Shown in pieces: positions 55,086 through 64,000 of a DNA stretch of 64,000 bases. Each line of letters begins with the position of its first letter. Positions within the stretch are counted from its first letter, which is position 1. This DNA is from Hansfordia pulvinata. Taxonomy: Eukaryota; Ascomycota; Sordariomycetes; Xylariales. The notes under the pieces were generated by a model. That model was not told the origin of the DNA and ran no database searches. It saw only the letters and a list, made by a program, of their open reading frames with translations. The stretch spans positions 2,317,001 to 2,381,000 of the forward strand of contig BJKQ01000006.1 of NCBI GenBank assembly GCA_006538405.1, written 5' to 3'. A program made the position numbers and the translations under genes.

Positions 55086-58000
55086 ATGACGCAAGTAGAA
55101 CTGGCCGAGGCCGACACGGCCACGGACGACCTGTCCCACCAGATCATCAGCTCCTACTTCATCGGCCCACGGGCGGAGAATCTGGGGTATTTCCGCAAGA
55201 ACATTGATACGATCCTTACGCAGCTGGGCAAGACGAGAGAGGCGTACTACCCCCAAGACAAGGACAAGGCAGGTCGACCTCCAAGGCGCTCTCTCGGTCT
55301 AGCATACAACAGTACTGACAAAGCACCGCCACCACGCAGCCTTTCATCACGCCCGCCATGCAGAAGACCCCCGGGTTCGAGGAGTCGATGAAGAGGCTCG
55401 AGGCGGCTGTTGAGACGACGTCCAAGATCCTCGCAAGACGTCCATCCCGTTCTGGTCTCCCCGCTACGAGGCTCACATGTGCGTGTTTCCAGCTCGCGGG
55501 CCCTCCTCGATGCTAATCTCTTCTCGACACAACACGTAGGTGTACGGATCTCAGCATGGCCTCGCTGCTGGGCTACTTTATGACGATGCTCTACAACCCG
55601 AACAACGTGGCTCTTGAAGCCAGCCCGCTGTCGACAGTGGCCGAGATCGAGGTGGGCGAGCAGCTCTGCGAGCTTTTCGGCTACAACATACACCCGGAGA
55701 ACGTCAACCAGCCCGTAGGATGGGGTCACGTCACGTGCGACGGCACCGTGGCTAACCTCGAGTCCATCTGGTATGTGTTGACCTGACACGTTCCGGGGAG
55801 ATGAAGAGACCCAACCGTTGCCGTGTCAAGATGCTAACCTGAGGTACCTATCTAACCATCACAATCACAGGGTCGGTATGTTACTGTTCCCTCTGAGCAT
55901 ACCCTTTACCCTCCTCTGTCTGCTCTATGCATATAGCTGATATGTGCCAAAAAAAAATTGATACAGCCCGGAACCTCAAGTTCTACCCGCTCTCGCTGCG
56001 ATGGGCGATGGACGAGGGGCCCCTCGACTTCCTCGCGGACAGGTTCTACGTCGAGACGTGCGACGGGGAGCAGCGACTGTTCAGCTCGCTCAGCACGTGG
56101 CAGCTGCTGAACCTCAAGCCGGCGGACGTGCTCGACCTGCCGGACCGGCTGACGCAGGAGCACGGCGTCTCGAACAAGTTCATCTCGGACACGCTGGAGA
56201 AGTACACGATCCAGTCGACGGGCAAAGAGAAGCTGGAGAAGAAGTTCGGCATGGAGCAGCCATGCCAGTATATGCTGTCCAAGACGCGCCACTACTCGTG
56301 GCCCAAGGGAGCTGGTGAGTTCTTCATGTGATTCGATGTGAATCGATCCGGTCTGGGATTATCTTGTCTACATCTGCATGACGCGCGCGCTGACAACTGC
56401 ACACACCCTATTCAACAGCTATCGCCGGTATTGGGTCTGACAATGTCATTGGAATCGAGGTCGACAACGCTGCCCGCGTCGACATTGAGGACCTCAAGAC
56501 GCAGCTGGAGGAGAATCTCAAAGCGGAGCGGCCGGTGCTTGCCGTCGTCGCCATCATTGGCTCAACTGAAGGTGAGTTCCAGCCAGTCTCTAAGATGCCT
56601 CAGGCACCCACTCAACACAAGAGTCAAGACTCGGTCTACTTGTCCTCCTTCTCCTCCTACATTGCCGATGCTAACGATCCTAAACAGAGGGCGCCGTGGA
56701 CCCGCTGGGCTCGATCCTGGCACTGCGCAAGCAGTTCCAGGCGCGCGGGCTGTCGTTCATGGTCCACGCGGACGCGGCGTGGGGCGGCTACTTCGCCAGC
56801 ATGCTGCCGCAGGACTACACGCCAGGCGACGTGACGAACCTGCCGACGGAGATGGGCAAAGGGAGCGGCTTCGTGCCGGACGCGTGCCTGCGCGCGGAGA
56901 CGCAGGACGACCTGTACGCGCTGCGCTTCGCCGACTCCATCACCGTCGACCCGCACAAGGCGGGCTACATCCCGTACCCGGCCGGCGGGCTGTGCTACCG
57001 CGACGCCCGCCTGCGGTTCCTGGTGACCTGGACCAGCCCCTACCTCTCGCGGGGTCGGTTACCAGCATTGGTATCTACGGGGTTGAGGGAGGTAAGTATT
57101 ATCAAGACACACAAGACATGTGGCTTCCTTTCCCCCCGTCCCTTCTTCTACTAGTCACTCGTATTCAGTTTGGACTGACACGGCCTCTCTTACCCCTCCT
57201 TGTCCAGCAAACCCGGCGCGTCGGCCATGTCGGCCTGGCTCTCGAACAAGACTATCGGCTTGGACCAGAAGGGATACGGCAGCCTGATGAGCGAGGTGAC
57301 GTGGACCTGCACCAGAGTAAGCCCCCTCCCCCCTTTGGGACTCGTCCTCGACAAGTCGCCCCTTGCTGATATAGACCCAACTCGACTCAACCCCCTCGCA
57401 GCTCTCGGCTGAATGGGCCTCGATCGACGTCGACAGCGAGCTGTTCACCTGTGTCCCGTTCAACCAGCTGCCATCGGAGCTGGCGCCGGGCTCGACGCCG
57501 CAGAAGGTGCAGGCCGAGAAGCGGCGGATCAAGCGGGAGATTGTCGGGCGGACCAACGCGCAGATCATGGAGGCGGACGCGGGGGTGCGCGACGCGGACC
57601 GCAAGGCGATCCGGCTGATGCGGGACCTGGGCTCGGACCTCAACATCAACGCATTCGCGCTCAACTTCCGGTACAGCAACGGGCGCGTCAACCGGGACGT
57701 CGAGGAGGCCAACTACCTGATGCAGCGCGTGGTGCGGGCGTTCAGCGTGGAGAGCCCGGCCGACGACCCGACCCGGATCCCGCTGTTCCTGACCTCGACC
57801 ATGTTCTCCAACGAGCTGTACGGCGGCTGCAAGGAGCACTTTATGCGCCGCCTGCAGCTCGACCAGAGCAACCAGGACCTCATGGTGCTGCGCAACGTCG
57901 TCATGTCCCCCTTTCCCACCGACGGCAACTTTATCCGGGAGCTGGCCGAGATTTTCCAGGACCGGGTGGAGAAGGAGACGGAGGTGAGTTGATCCAGTTC

Positions 58001-59549
58001 AGCTTGAGTTGAGTTGAGTTGAGTCCAAGAGCCGGCTCGACAACGTCTCGGCTCGAGTCGTGTGGCTTGCGATATTGAGACTCTGGCCGGACTTGACAGC
58101 TAACAAGAGCTACTTGCCCAAATAGGTCGTGAGGCGGCGCAACGAGATCTCAGAGGACTTCCACAAGTTCCTCCTGCAGGGCACCGAGCAGATCTACCTG
58201 ATCCACCTGCCCATGTTCCACGTGGCCAACCACCGCCAGCAGCTGATCGTCGCTGCCGATCTCGACCCCGAGTCGCTCGAGACGTACCGGCGGCTCAAGA
58301 AGGCCAACCCGGCCGAGCCCATGATCCTCGTCACCCAGCACAAGACCGTGCTCAAGGACATTATCGCCGCGGACGGGCACGGCCAGTTTGTCGGGCAGGT
58401 CATGACCAAGGACTCGTGAGTCTTTGTTCCCTTTCCTTTCGTGTCTTTTTCGCCCCTTCCCTTCTCTGTGACTTAGATGGTGGAGCTCCACCGTGAGGGA
58501 TGGAGACGAAGGTAGAATCTTCACAGGAAAGAGAGGCTGACCCCCCATTCTAGCGGGATGATCCTCCGGGACGTCAAGGTCAAGATCACGAGCACCGTGG
58601 TCAGCAAGCCGCTCAACTCTCAGTACCGGCTGAAGAGCTACCCGAAGCACTTTATGCCCTTTTACCTCTACGGCACACGTGAGTCTTTGCATAAACCCTT
58701 GATTTCAGTTGAGCACATGTTGTCACTCCTCTATGTCCCCTTTCTCTTTCTCTCTCTCTCTCTCTCTCCTCTCAGGAAAAGAACGCTGACCCATCCGGGC
58801 CAGCCAACGAGGCCAACATCGACCACGTCATCGTACGCGCGCCCAACACGCAGTTGTCGGCGGGACGGTGCACCCTAGACGTGCCGGGGATGACGGAGGC
58901 GCACTGGGGTGGGCCGCTGCTTCTCATGCTGGAGGACGTCCGCGAGGCGCCCATGCAGCCGTTCCCGTCCAACGAGGAGATCGGGGCCCGCAACGGCGCC
59001 GTGATCGCCCACGAACACCTCGAACAGGCTAACCTGCCCCCTCCTACCCCTGCTCCTGCTGTACAAGGCGAGGAAGGGCCCGCCACCGATGACGCTCCGG
59101 CGGCAGAGGACGGGCAGACCGCCGAGGAAGCCGCCCCCGCTGCCGACAACGCCAGCGACGCGTCGAGCGACTCGGGCGGCGACCCGCTCGACCTGGCCCA
59201 CTCGAAGCCGGAGGAAGAAGGGGGCCTCGCCGCCCACAAGGGGCAGGCGGTGGTGACGTCGGAGACGCGGACGGGGCGGGCGGGGCGGGGTTCGGGGTTC
59301 TTCTTCCGGCCGCGGGCGGCGTTCCGGGTCAGCGTGTGGGAGGACGGGAAGAAGCGCGGGAGGCCGACGGCGCGGCACTCGGTCCCCGGCCAGTCGGGGA
59401 GGCTGGTGGGCCGGGGCACGATCAGGCTGGGGGAGAGCGTGTACGTGGACAGCGAGGGGATGAACTTTGACCCGTTCGCGCGGGCGGAGCCGGTCAACGA
59501 GTGGAGGCACGAGTTTGACCAGATTGGGCGGAAGATGGCGGAGGCGTGA
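55086..59549 (+). CDS. PLP-dependent group II decarboxylase (tyrosine/glutamate decarboxylase-like), twelve exons including one of 5 nt
   Basis: Exons: 55086-55268, 55340-55478, 55540-55770, 55871-55875, 55967-56314, 56419-56571, 56688-57091, 57208-57316, 57402-57983, 58126-58415, 58554-58678, 58804-59549; about 1105 residues. Fold markers are SMASLLGYFMTMLYNPNNVA, WGHVTCDGTVANLESIW, the cofactor Asp in HADAAWGGY (near residue 382) and the PLP lysine in SITVDPHKAGYIPYPAGG (near residue 444). These define the aspartate aminotransferase-fold decarboxylases acting on aromatic or acidic amino acids; the exact substrate is not readable. The C-terminal half carries a long family extension (HVIVRAPNTQL) and a disordered acidic tail. 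Exon 4 (GGTCG) supplies the end of the conserved WVARNLKFYPLS motif. Three places need one extra G: near 55433, in 57051-57054 and probably at 57207/57208. Intron 1 appears to start GC (55269). Confidence 0.88.
55871..55875 (+). other. 5-nt micro-exon of the decarboxylase gene
   Basis: GGTCG flanked by AATCACAG and GTATGT. It completes the Trp codon left by the previous exon (TG), adds Val and starts the Ala codon of the next exon. Without it the WVARNLK motif and the frame are lost. Confidence 0.75.
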
Positions 59550-59963
59550 AAGGGGTGATACTATGGGATAATAAAGGGGGGGGTGCCATGATGTTGTTGG
59601 AAAGTGAGATACACACCCAGTTGCTGGAACAGTCTTTGGATGTCTCGAGGTAGTCAGTCACGCAATAAGACATGGATTTGTACTCTGTTTATTGCGTCTC
59701 GCAGAAATTCAAAGCCTCTTTCTCGAGATGCCTGAAATACAGAGACTGGATGGGTCAGGTAGTGACAGACGATAAGACATAAACTAGAGAGCGACAGATC
59801 GGGAAAGAGACAAGAAAGCCACCCCCTCTCCCCCCCGGGAACCGTAAATGCAAGACTCGGGAAGGACCGACAACCAAAACCCTATACAATCCTCTTCAAT
59901 CCCCCACCATGGATGACAGTCAACGGGCCAGTATGTCCAGTCACCCTATCTATCTACTCTACT
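59550..59963. terminator. Convergent 3' region, with AATAAA after the decarboxylase gene
   Basis: AATAAA at 59570-59575, 21 bp after the decarboxylase stop codon, is a possible polyadenylation signal. The rest is the shared 3' region with the cysteine-rich protein gene; no other feature seen. Confidence 0.45.
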
Positions 59964-60709
59964 TCAGCATCCTCCGCTGTTGGGGTCGGACCTGGAGATG
60001 AGAAACTCGAGGGTTAGCCACCTAGTACTATTGAGAGCAGCAATTTCGCTTGACGTCGACTTTCGACTATATTCAGAAGAAGAAAAAGGAGAAGAACAAG
60101 AACAAGAGAAGAATGAAGGAGAATAAGAGAAGAAAAAAGCAAGAGGAGAAAAGGAAAACGGACGCAGAAGAAGAACGATAAGAGAAGAAGAAGAACTGGA
60201 CAAGAAAAAGAAAACGGCCGTAAAAGAAAAGAGACTATATAAAAGTATCAGAAAGGAAAGAAAAAAGAAACTCACCGGTATCGCCAGTTGCCATGGTTGC
60301 TCACGCCCCCCGTGCTGCACCCCACGATCTCGTAGCGCAGGTACTTCCTGCACGTGTCGTAGTCGAGGTCCCCGCCGGACCCGGCGTTGCGCTTGAGCGA
60401 GAAGTTGACCCTCTTGCCGCCGCCGATGTCGTAGCACTTGGACTTTGTCTCGCGGGCGACGTAAGGGCCCGTGAACTTGGAGCGGCAGGCGTCGTCGACC
60501 TTGGCCAGGGCCACGCCGACCTGGTTGCCCCAGGTCGCGCCGCCGACGTAGCACGAGCGCTTCTCCAGGCCGCTGCCTTCTTCGTCTTCGGTGGTGGTGG
60601 TCGTGTCGCCGACGACGTCGAGGTCTTGGTCGTCGCCGCGGACGACGAGAGCCGAGGACACGGTGGCCGCGGCCAGCAGGGGGAGTGCTAGGGTCTTGAT
60701 GAAGTGCAT
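59964..60709 (-). CDS. Small cysteine-rich secreted protein with Kex2 processing site
   Basis: Exon 1 (60709-60276) and a 28-nt final exon (59991-59964) are joined across a 284-bp intron and give 153 residues. A signal peptide (hydrophobic core TLALPLLAAATVSSALVV) is followed by an acidic/Thr-rich pro-segment and LEKR, a Kex2 site; cleavage leaves a mature protein of about 95 residues beginning SCYVGGATWG. The mature part has six cysteines, enough for three disulphides, and ends RYRSDPNSGGC, the last cysteine coming from exon 2. The pattern is that of fungal secreted effector-like or antimicrobial-like proteins; I cannot name the family and activity is unknown. The intron is almost pure pyrimidine on the coding strand. 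A TATA box lies about 140 bp upstream. Confidence 0.8.
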
Positions 60710-62172
60710 GGCGGGCGAGGAGTAGACTTTGTAAAGATTTTTTCTTGAGATGGAGAGGTGAGAAAAGGTCTCGAGTTGGTTTCGCTCAGTGAGTGGTTGA
60801 TGGCCGTGTCTTCGGAGACAGGACTGGCTGGCTGGTTGTGTGTTCTTATATTTATATTGATCTCGTTCGGTGCCAGCCTTCCTGCACCTGCTTGCCTGGT
60901 CGACCCCCGGGCCCTTTTTCTTCTTCTCCTTCACTTCTCCCAGTGCCGGTAGTAGACGAGACTCTCGAGGGGGCGCGAGTTCGTGGCTCCGCGTATTCGT
61001 TGAGATTCCCCCCCTTCTTGTGGCGCTCCTGTTTGTGCGAGGCTGGGGCGCGCGCGAGTCAGCCTTGCCGCAGGGCAGACGGCGCCCAATGAACATGAGG
61101 CGCCTCGGCGGCCGTAGGACTGGAGACCCGACTCGACTCTCGTCATCCTTGGAATCTCTCAGTCTTAGTCTTGGGAAGGACACGAGATGTGTGTAACGTT
61201 GCTCCTCCCTCATCACAACGGAGGTTTTTGGGGGCGACGAAAGTCCGTGTCGACCGGTTTTCATCTTTCCCCTCTTCCCTAGTGTGTGGCCATTCTGCCT
61301 TGGCTTGAGAGAATACGCGGGTCTTGACAGAATACGCGGGTGTGTCCGCGGAAAGGGGGGAGCAAAGACACATCACACACGGCATTACGCCGATACGTGC
61401 TCGATACGCCGCGGTGTACAGTGAAACCTAAGAAGAACAAGAAGAAGAAGGAAAAGGGGAGGGAGTTGGCTGAGGTCAGCGCGGCGTCTCGCCATGTCTC
61501 TCTTCCCATCCATCAGCATCAACCAGAAGGGAGGGGGCACTGCTGCTGTTGTTGGGTTTTGTTGGTTGGTGTATGTGTCTTTCTCGATTGAACTCGGGCA
61601 GATGTGTCAAGCGCAGAGAGGTAATATGGTGATGATGTCAGATGAGTACTAAGGGGTGGTGACTCCAAGAACCACGGTGGTGCTATCAACTGATCTCAAG
61701 GACCGGCACGTTAGGTGTACCTTTCCAAGTTTCCTTGCTGTGCAGGCCGGAGCCTCTCACTCACATCAGTTGATACCACCTGCCAGGGTCTGACAATCAG
61801 ACGTCTCATGTGTACCCGACCTAAGGTAGGTATACATATATATATAAGGTATACACCATATATATATGTATGTATTTCTACGTAGTCGCCTTGTAGCAGC
61901 TCGAAGATTTCACCTTGTCCGACCGGCCGGTATACTGCGCAGTGACTCCAGCTACCTACCTTGGGTACCTTATATATTTTATGGACCGACCCGAGGAGGG
62001 ATTGGACGTGGGAAGGCACGACTGTGCCATAGGGATATCTAGGTAGGTTGAATTGGCCGACCCGGAGTCCAACTGCGGAATCCTCCCTTCTTCAACATCA
62101 ATACACCCACTTGCTTTCCTCATTGCTAGGTACCTAATCCATATGACTAGACGCTCATTACCACCTAACCTA
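60710..62172. other. 1.46-kb spacer between the cysteine-rich protein and lipase genes
   Basis: Contains the cysteine-rich protein promoter, direct repeats of AGAATACGCGGGT near 61309-61343, an AT-rich TATATA tract at about 61829-61872 and GTACC-type palindromes near 61960 and 62127. No supported gene. Confidence 0.5.
60849..60856 (-). promoter_or_regulatory. TATA box of the cysteine-rich protein gene
   Basis: TATAAATA on the minus strand, 140 bp upstream of the start codon at 60709. Confidence 0.55.
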
Positions 62173-63124
62173 CTAAGCCATTCTGACGTCAAAGTAGTTC
62201 ATGTGCCAGTCCATAGCCTTGGGGCTGCCGAGGCCGGGCTTGGGCCAGGAACGCCCGCTGCACAGCCTGTTCTTGTAGCCGAGGCACAGGGAGACGTGGT
62301 ACGCGTGGCGGAGCTTGAGCCTCGAGACGGCGGCGGCGCGGGAGGAAGGGGGATCCATCCACAGCTCGACGGGGGTGTGGTCGTAGTTGAGGCCGACGGC
62401 GGGCTTGTCGGGTACGGCGTCGCGGCCGTGGGTGAAGCGGACGAGGTCGGGGAACTGGCGGATGAGGCCCCGGCAGAACGCGGTGCTGCCGACGCGCGGC
62501 GCGCCGGACGAGAAGACGCGGAGGCCGGCCCGCGCCGCGCCGCCGACCCGGAGGCCGAAGCCGGCGTCGTTGCGCAGCCGGGCCGCCAGCAGCGTCGCCA
62601 CCGCCGCGCCCGCCGAGTGGCCCCCGACCACGAGGGCCAGGTCCGGGTGCTCGGCGTGCGCCTGCTCCAGCCCCTCCCTCACGCGGCTGTACACCTGGTC
62701 CGCCGCCCTCGCGAACCCCGGGTGCACCATGCCGTCGATGCCAAAGGTGGCCTTGGCCGACTTCTGCGGTTGGACCGTGTGCGCTGCCATCACCTGCCGG
62801 TTCCTGGACGCCCCCTTCATCATGGCCAGGATCATCTTGGTCCGAATGTCCACGACGATGACGCCTTGCTGGTTGACCCACGTCGCCTTGCGCAGCGGGT
62901 TCGTCGGCTCGTCCGTGTAGATCTTCTTGTGGATCGTCACGCCGGCCCGCCCCTCGAGGTCGCCGCATTCCAAGCTGCCGCACGTCGGCGGCCGCCCCTC
63001 CGTCTGCCGCATCGTCCTCGCCGCCACCGCGTAGAACGAATACATGTACCGCCCCCACGTCAGGAGGTACCCTTGCAGCTTGGGCACTGCAGGGCGTCGT
63101 CGTCGTCGTCGCCGTCAGCGCAAG

Positions 63125-63161
<37 letters not shown>

Positions 63162-63533
63162 AGTCATCAAGTCATGCACATGGGAAAGGGAAAGGGATGG
63201 AAGGAAGAAGACTGAGAGGTCCTTAAAGGGTGTGGAGATCTCACCTTTAAAGTGTTCGTCGTCGCCTTTCGACAGTCGCAGAGTGTACTCGGTAAACTGG
63301 GACTCGAACAAGTCGGAAATAGGCGTGACAAAGGGCGAATCGACAGACATGTATAAAAGGTCCGGCGCATCCACCATGACATCTCCACCACTGTCCGTCC
63401 CCCCGCCTCTTCGTTCCACGGCGGCGGCGGCGGCGGCGGCCGGGAGGGCACCGAGAAAGGGGAAGAGGAGGAGGAGGAGGAGGAGCCAGGCAGTCACCAC
63501 TGCTGGCAAGCATTGTCTTCTTCTGGTAAGCAT
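62173..63533 (-). CDS. Secreted class 3 lipase
   Basis: Exons 63533-63245 and 63086-62173 encode 400 residues. The N-terminus MLTRRRQCLPAVVTAWLLLL continues into a hydrophobic core and an Ala-rich cleavage region, a clear signal peptide. The alpha/beta hydrolase core has the nucleophile motif LALVVGGHSAGAAVATLLAA with Ser near residue 254, then VFSSGAPRVGSTAF, an Asp in HGRDAVPDKP and a His in NYDHTPVELW, completing the lipase_3 triad. The intron (63087-63244) contains an ATC microsatellite. Family members hydrolyse triacylglycerols or, in the feruloyl-esterase branch, cell-wall esters; which applies is not clear. Four to six cysteines could form disulphides in the secreted protein. Confidence 0.9.
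63127..63160. repeat. (ATC)11 microsatellite in the lipase intron
   Basis: Perfect triplet run within the single intron of the lipase gene. Confidence 0.85.
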
Positions 63534-63576
63534 TATCGCTGGGCGGCGATGGGTAGCACACACAATGCAAGTCCGG

Positions 63577-63620
<44 letters not shown>

Positions 63621-64000
63621 GAGACTCCTCCGAGGACACAGAGATGTGCGCAGCTGCGGGTCCGGCTGCTTTTCATGTCGGCAACTAGGTTGCTTCATTT
63701 GCAAGTTGCAAGTTGCCATCGGGGACCAGAACTTGAAGACAACATGTCTTAACATATCCCTCTCTCTCTTCCTTCGGGGAATCCAAGTCAGGCTCGATGG
63801 TTCCGGGAACCGAACCCCAGAAACCCCCGGAGGATCGATTCACATAAGGCACGGGCGGGTGGCGCCGCAGTCTGCCTGTACTGACAGCAAATTCACACTC
63901 GTCGCCATGCGCCACTGCCCGACCCCTGCGCCGGAATTTTGTCAGAGGCCGCTCCTCAACTTTTGTTGTTTTATATCTCCTTTTTGTTTCTATTTCTATT
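63534..64000. other. Lipase promoter region with (ACAG)n repeat
   Basis: Contains a tetranucleotide ACAG array at about 63587-63620, 55 bp upstream of the lipase start codon, and no supported gene to the end of the window. Confidence 0.5.

Noticed and set aside
58768..58803. Acceptor CTCTCAG just before GAAAAG for decarboxylase exon 12
   Set aside because: Leads to a stop after five codons; the AG at 58802-58803 restores GT-PNEANIDHVIVRAPN in frame with a good branch site.
28971..63533. ACBP, phospholipase D, SPO7 and lipase as a lipid gene cluster
   Set aside because: They are separated by unrelated housekeeping genes on both strands and act in different compartments; co-location is probably chance.

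Overview
The window is nuclear DNA of a filamentous ascomycete (Pezizomycotina). The gene set (END3, POP5, cnxE/gephyrin, EPS1-like PDI, ESF1, SPO7, TDP1), the high GC content and the short introns with GCTAAC/GCTGAC branch points suggest a Sordariomycete. No bacterial, viral or organellar features are present. I find 22 protein-coding genes, two of them weakly supported or partial, separated by gene-poor spacers of up to 5.4 kb. No rRNA, tRNA, CRISPR array or intact transposon was recognised.

Layout. 1-12 kb is a dense housekeeping block: the 3' end of a TMEM42/EamA-like membrane protein (+), a disordered protein of unknown function (+), BUB3 (-), GPN2 GTPase (+), POP5 of RNase P/MRP (-), the molybdenum cofactor fusion protein cnxE/gephyrin (+) and END3 (+). 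BUB3/GPN2 and POP5/cnxE are divergent pairs and GPN2/POP5 converge with a 27-bp gap. 12-29 kb is sparser: an AIF/FSP1-like oxidoreductase, an uncharacterised secreted or anchored protein, a secreted protein resembling the DUF3990 (ADP-ribosyltransferase-fold) family, a small unknown, a secreted M35-like protein whose zinc motif is degenerate, and acyl-CoA-binding protein. 30-50 kb carries TDP1 (-), an EPS1-like membrane PDI (+), a nine-exon phospholipase D (-), ESF1 (+), a dual-specificity phosphatase (-) and SPO7 (-). After a 5.4-kb gene-poor spacer, 55-64 kb holds a twelve-exon PLP-dependent group II decarboxylase (+), a Kex2-processed cysteine-rich secreted protein (-) and a secreted class 3 lipase (-).

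Two patterns stand out. First, at least eight otherwise well-conserved genes are broken by an apparent loss of one G or C, nearly always inside a G/C run and always shifting the frame in the same direction. This looks like systematic homopolymer collapse in the assembly rather than decay of eight genes, so these proteins are probably intact in the organism. Second, conserved protein motifs force very small exons: 5 nt in the decarboxylase, 11 nt and 24 nt in the phospholipase D, plus probable GC-AG introns in both genes.

The genes do not form an obvious pathway or secondary-metabolite cluster. They are mainly independent housekeeping functions (spindle checkpoint, RNA processing, endocytosis, DNA repair, ER quality control, lipid metabolism) with a handful of secreted accessory proteins. 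Intergenic DNA repeatedly carries short palindromes of the types GTAGGTACCTAC and GTACGAGTACTCGTAC.
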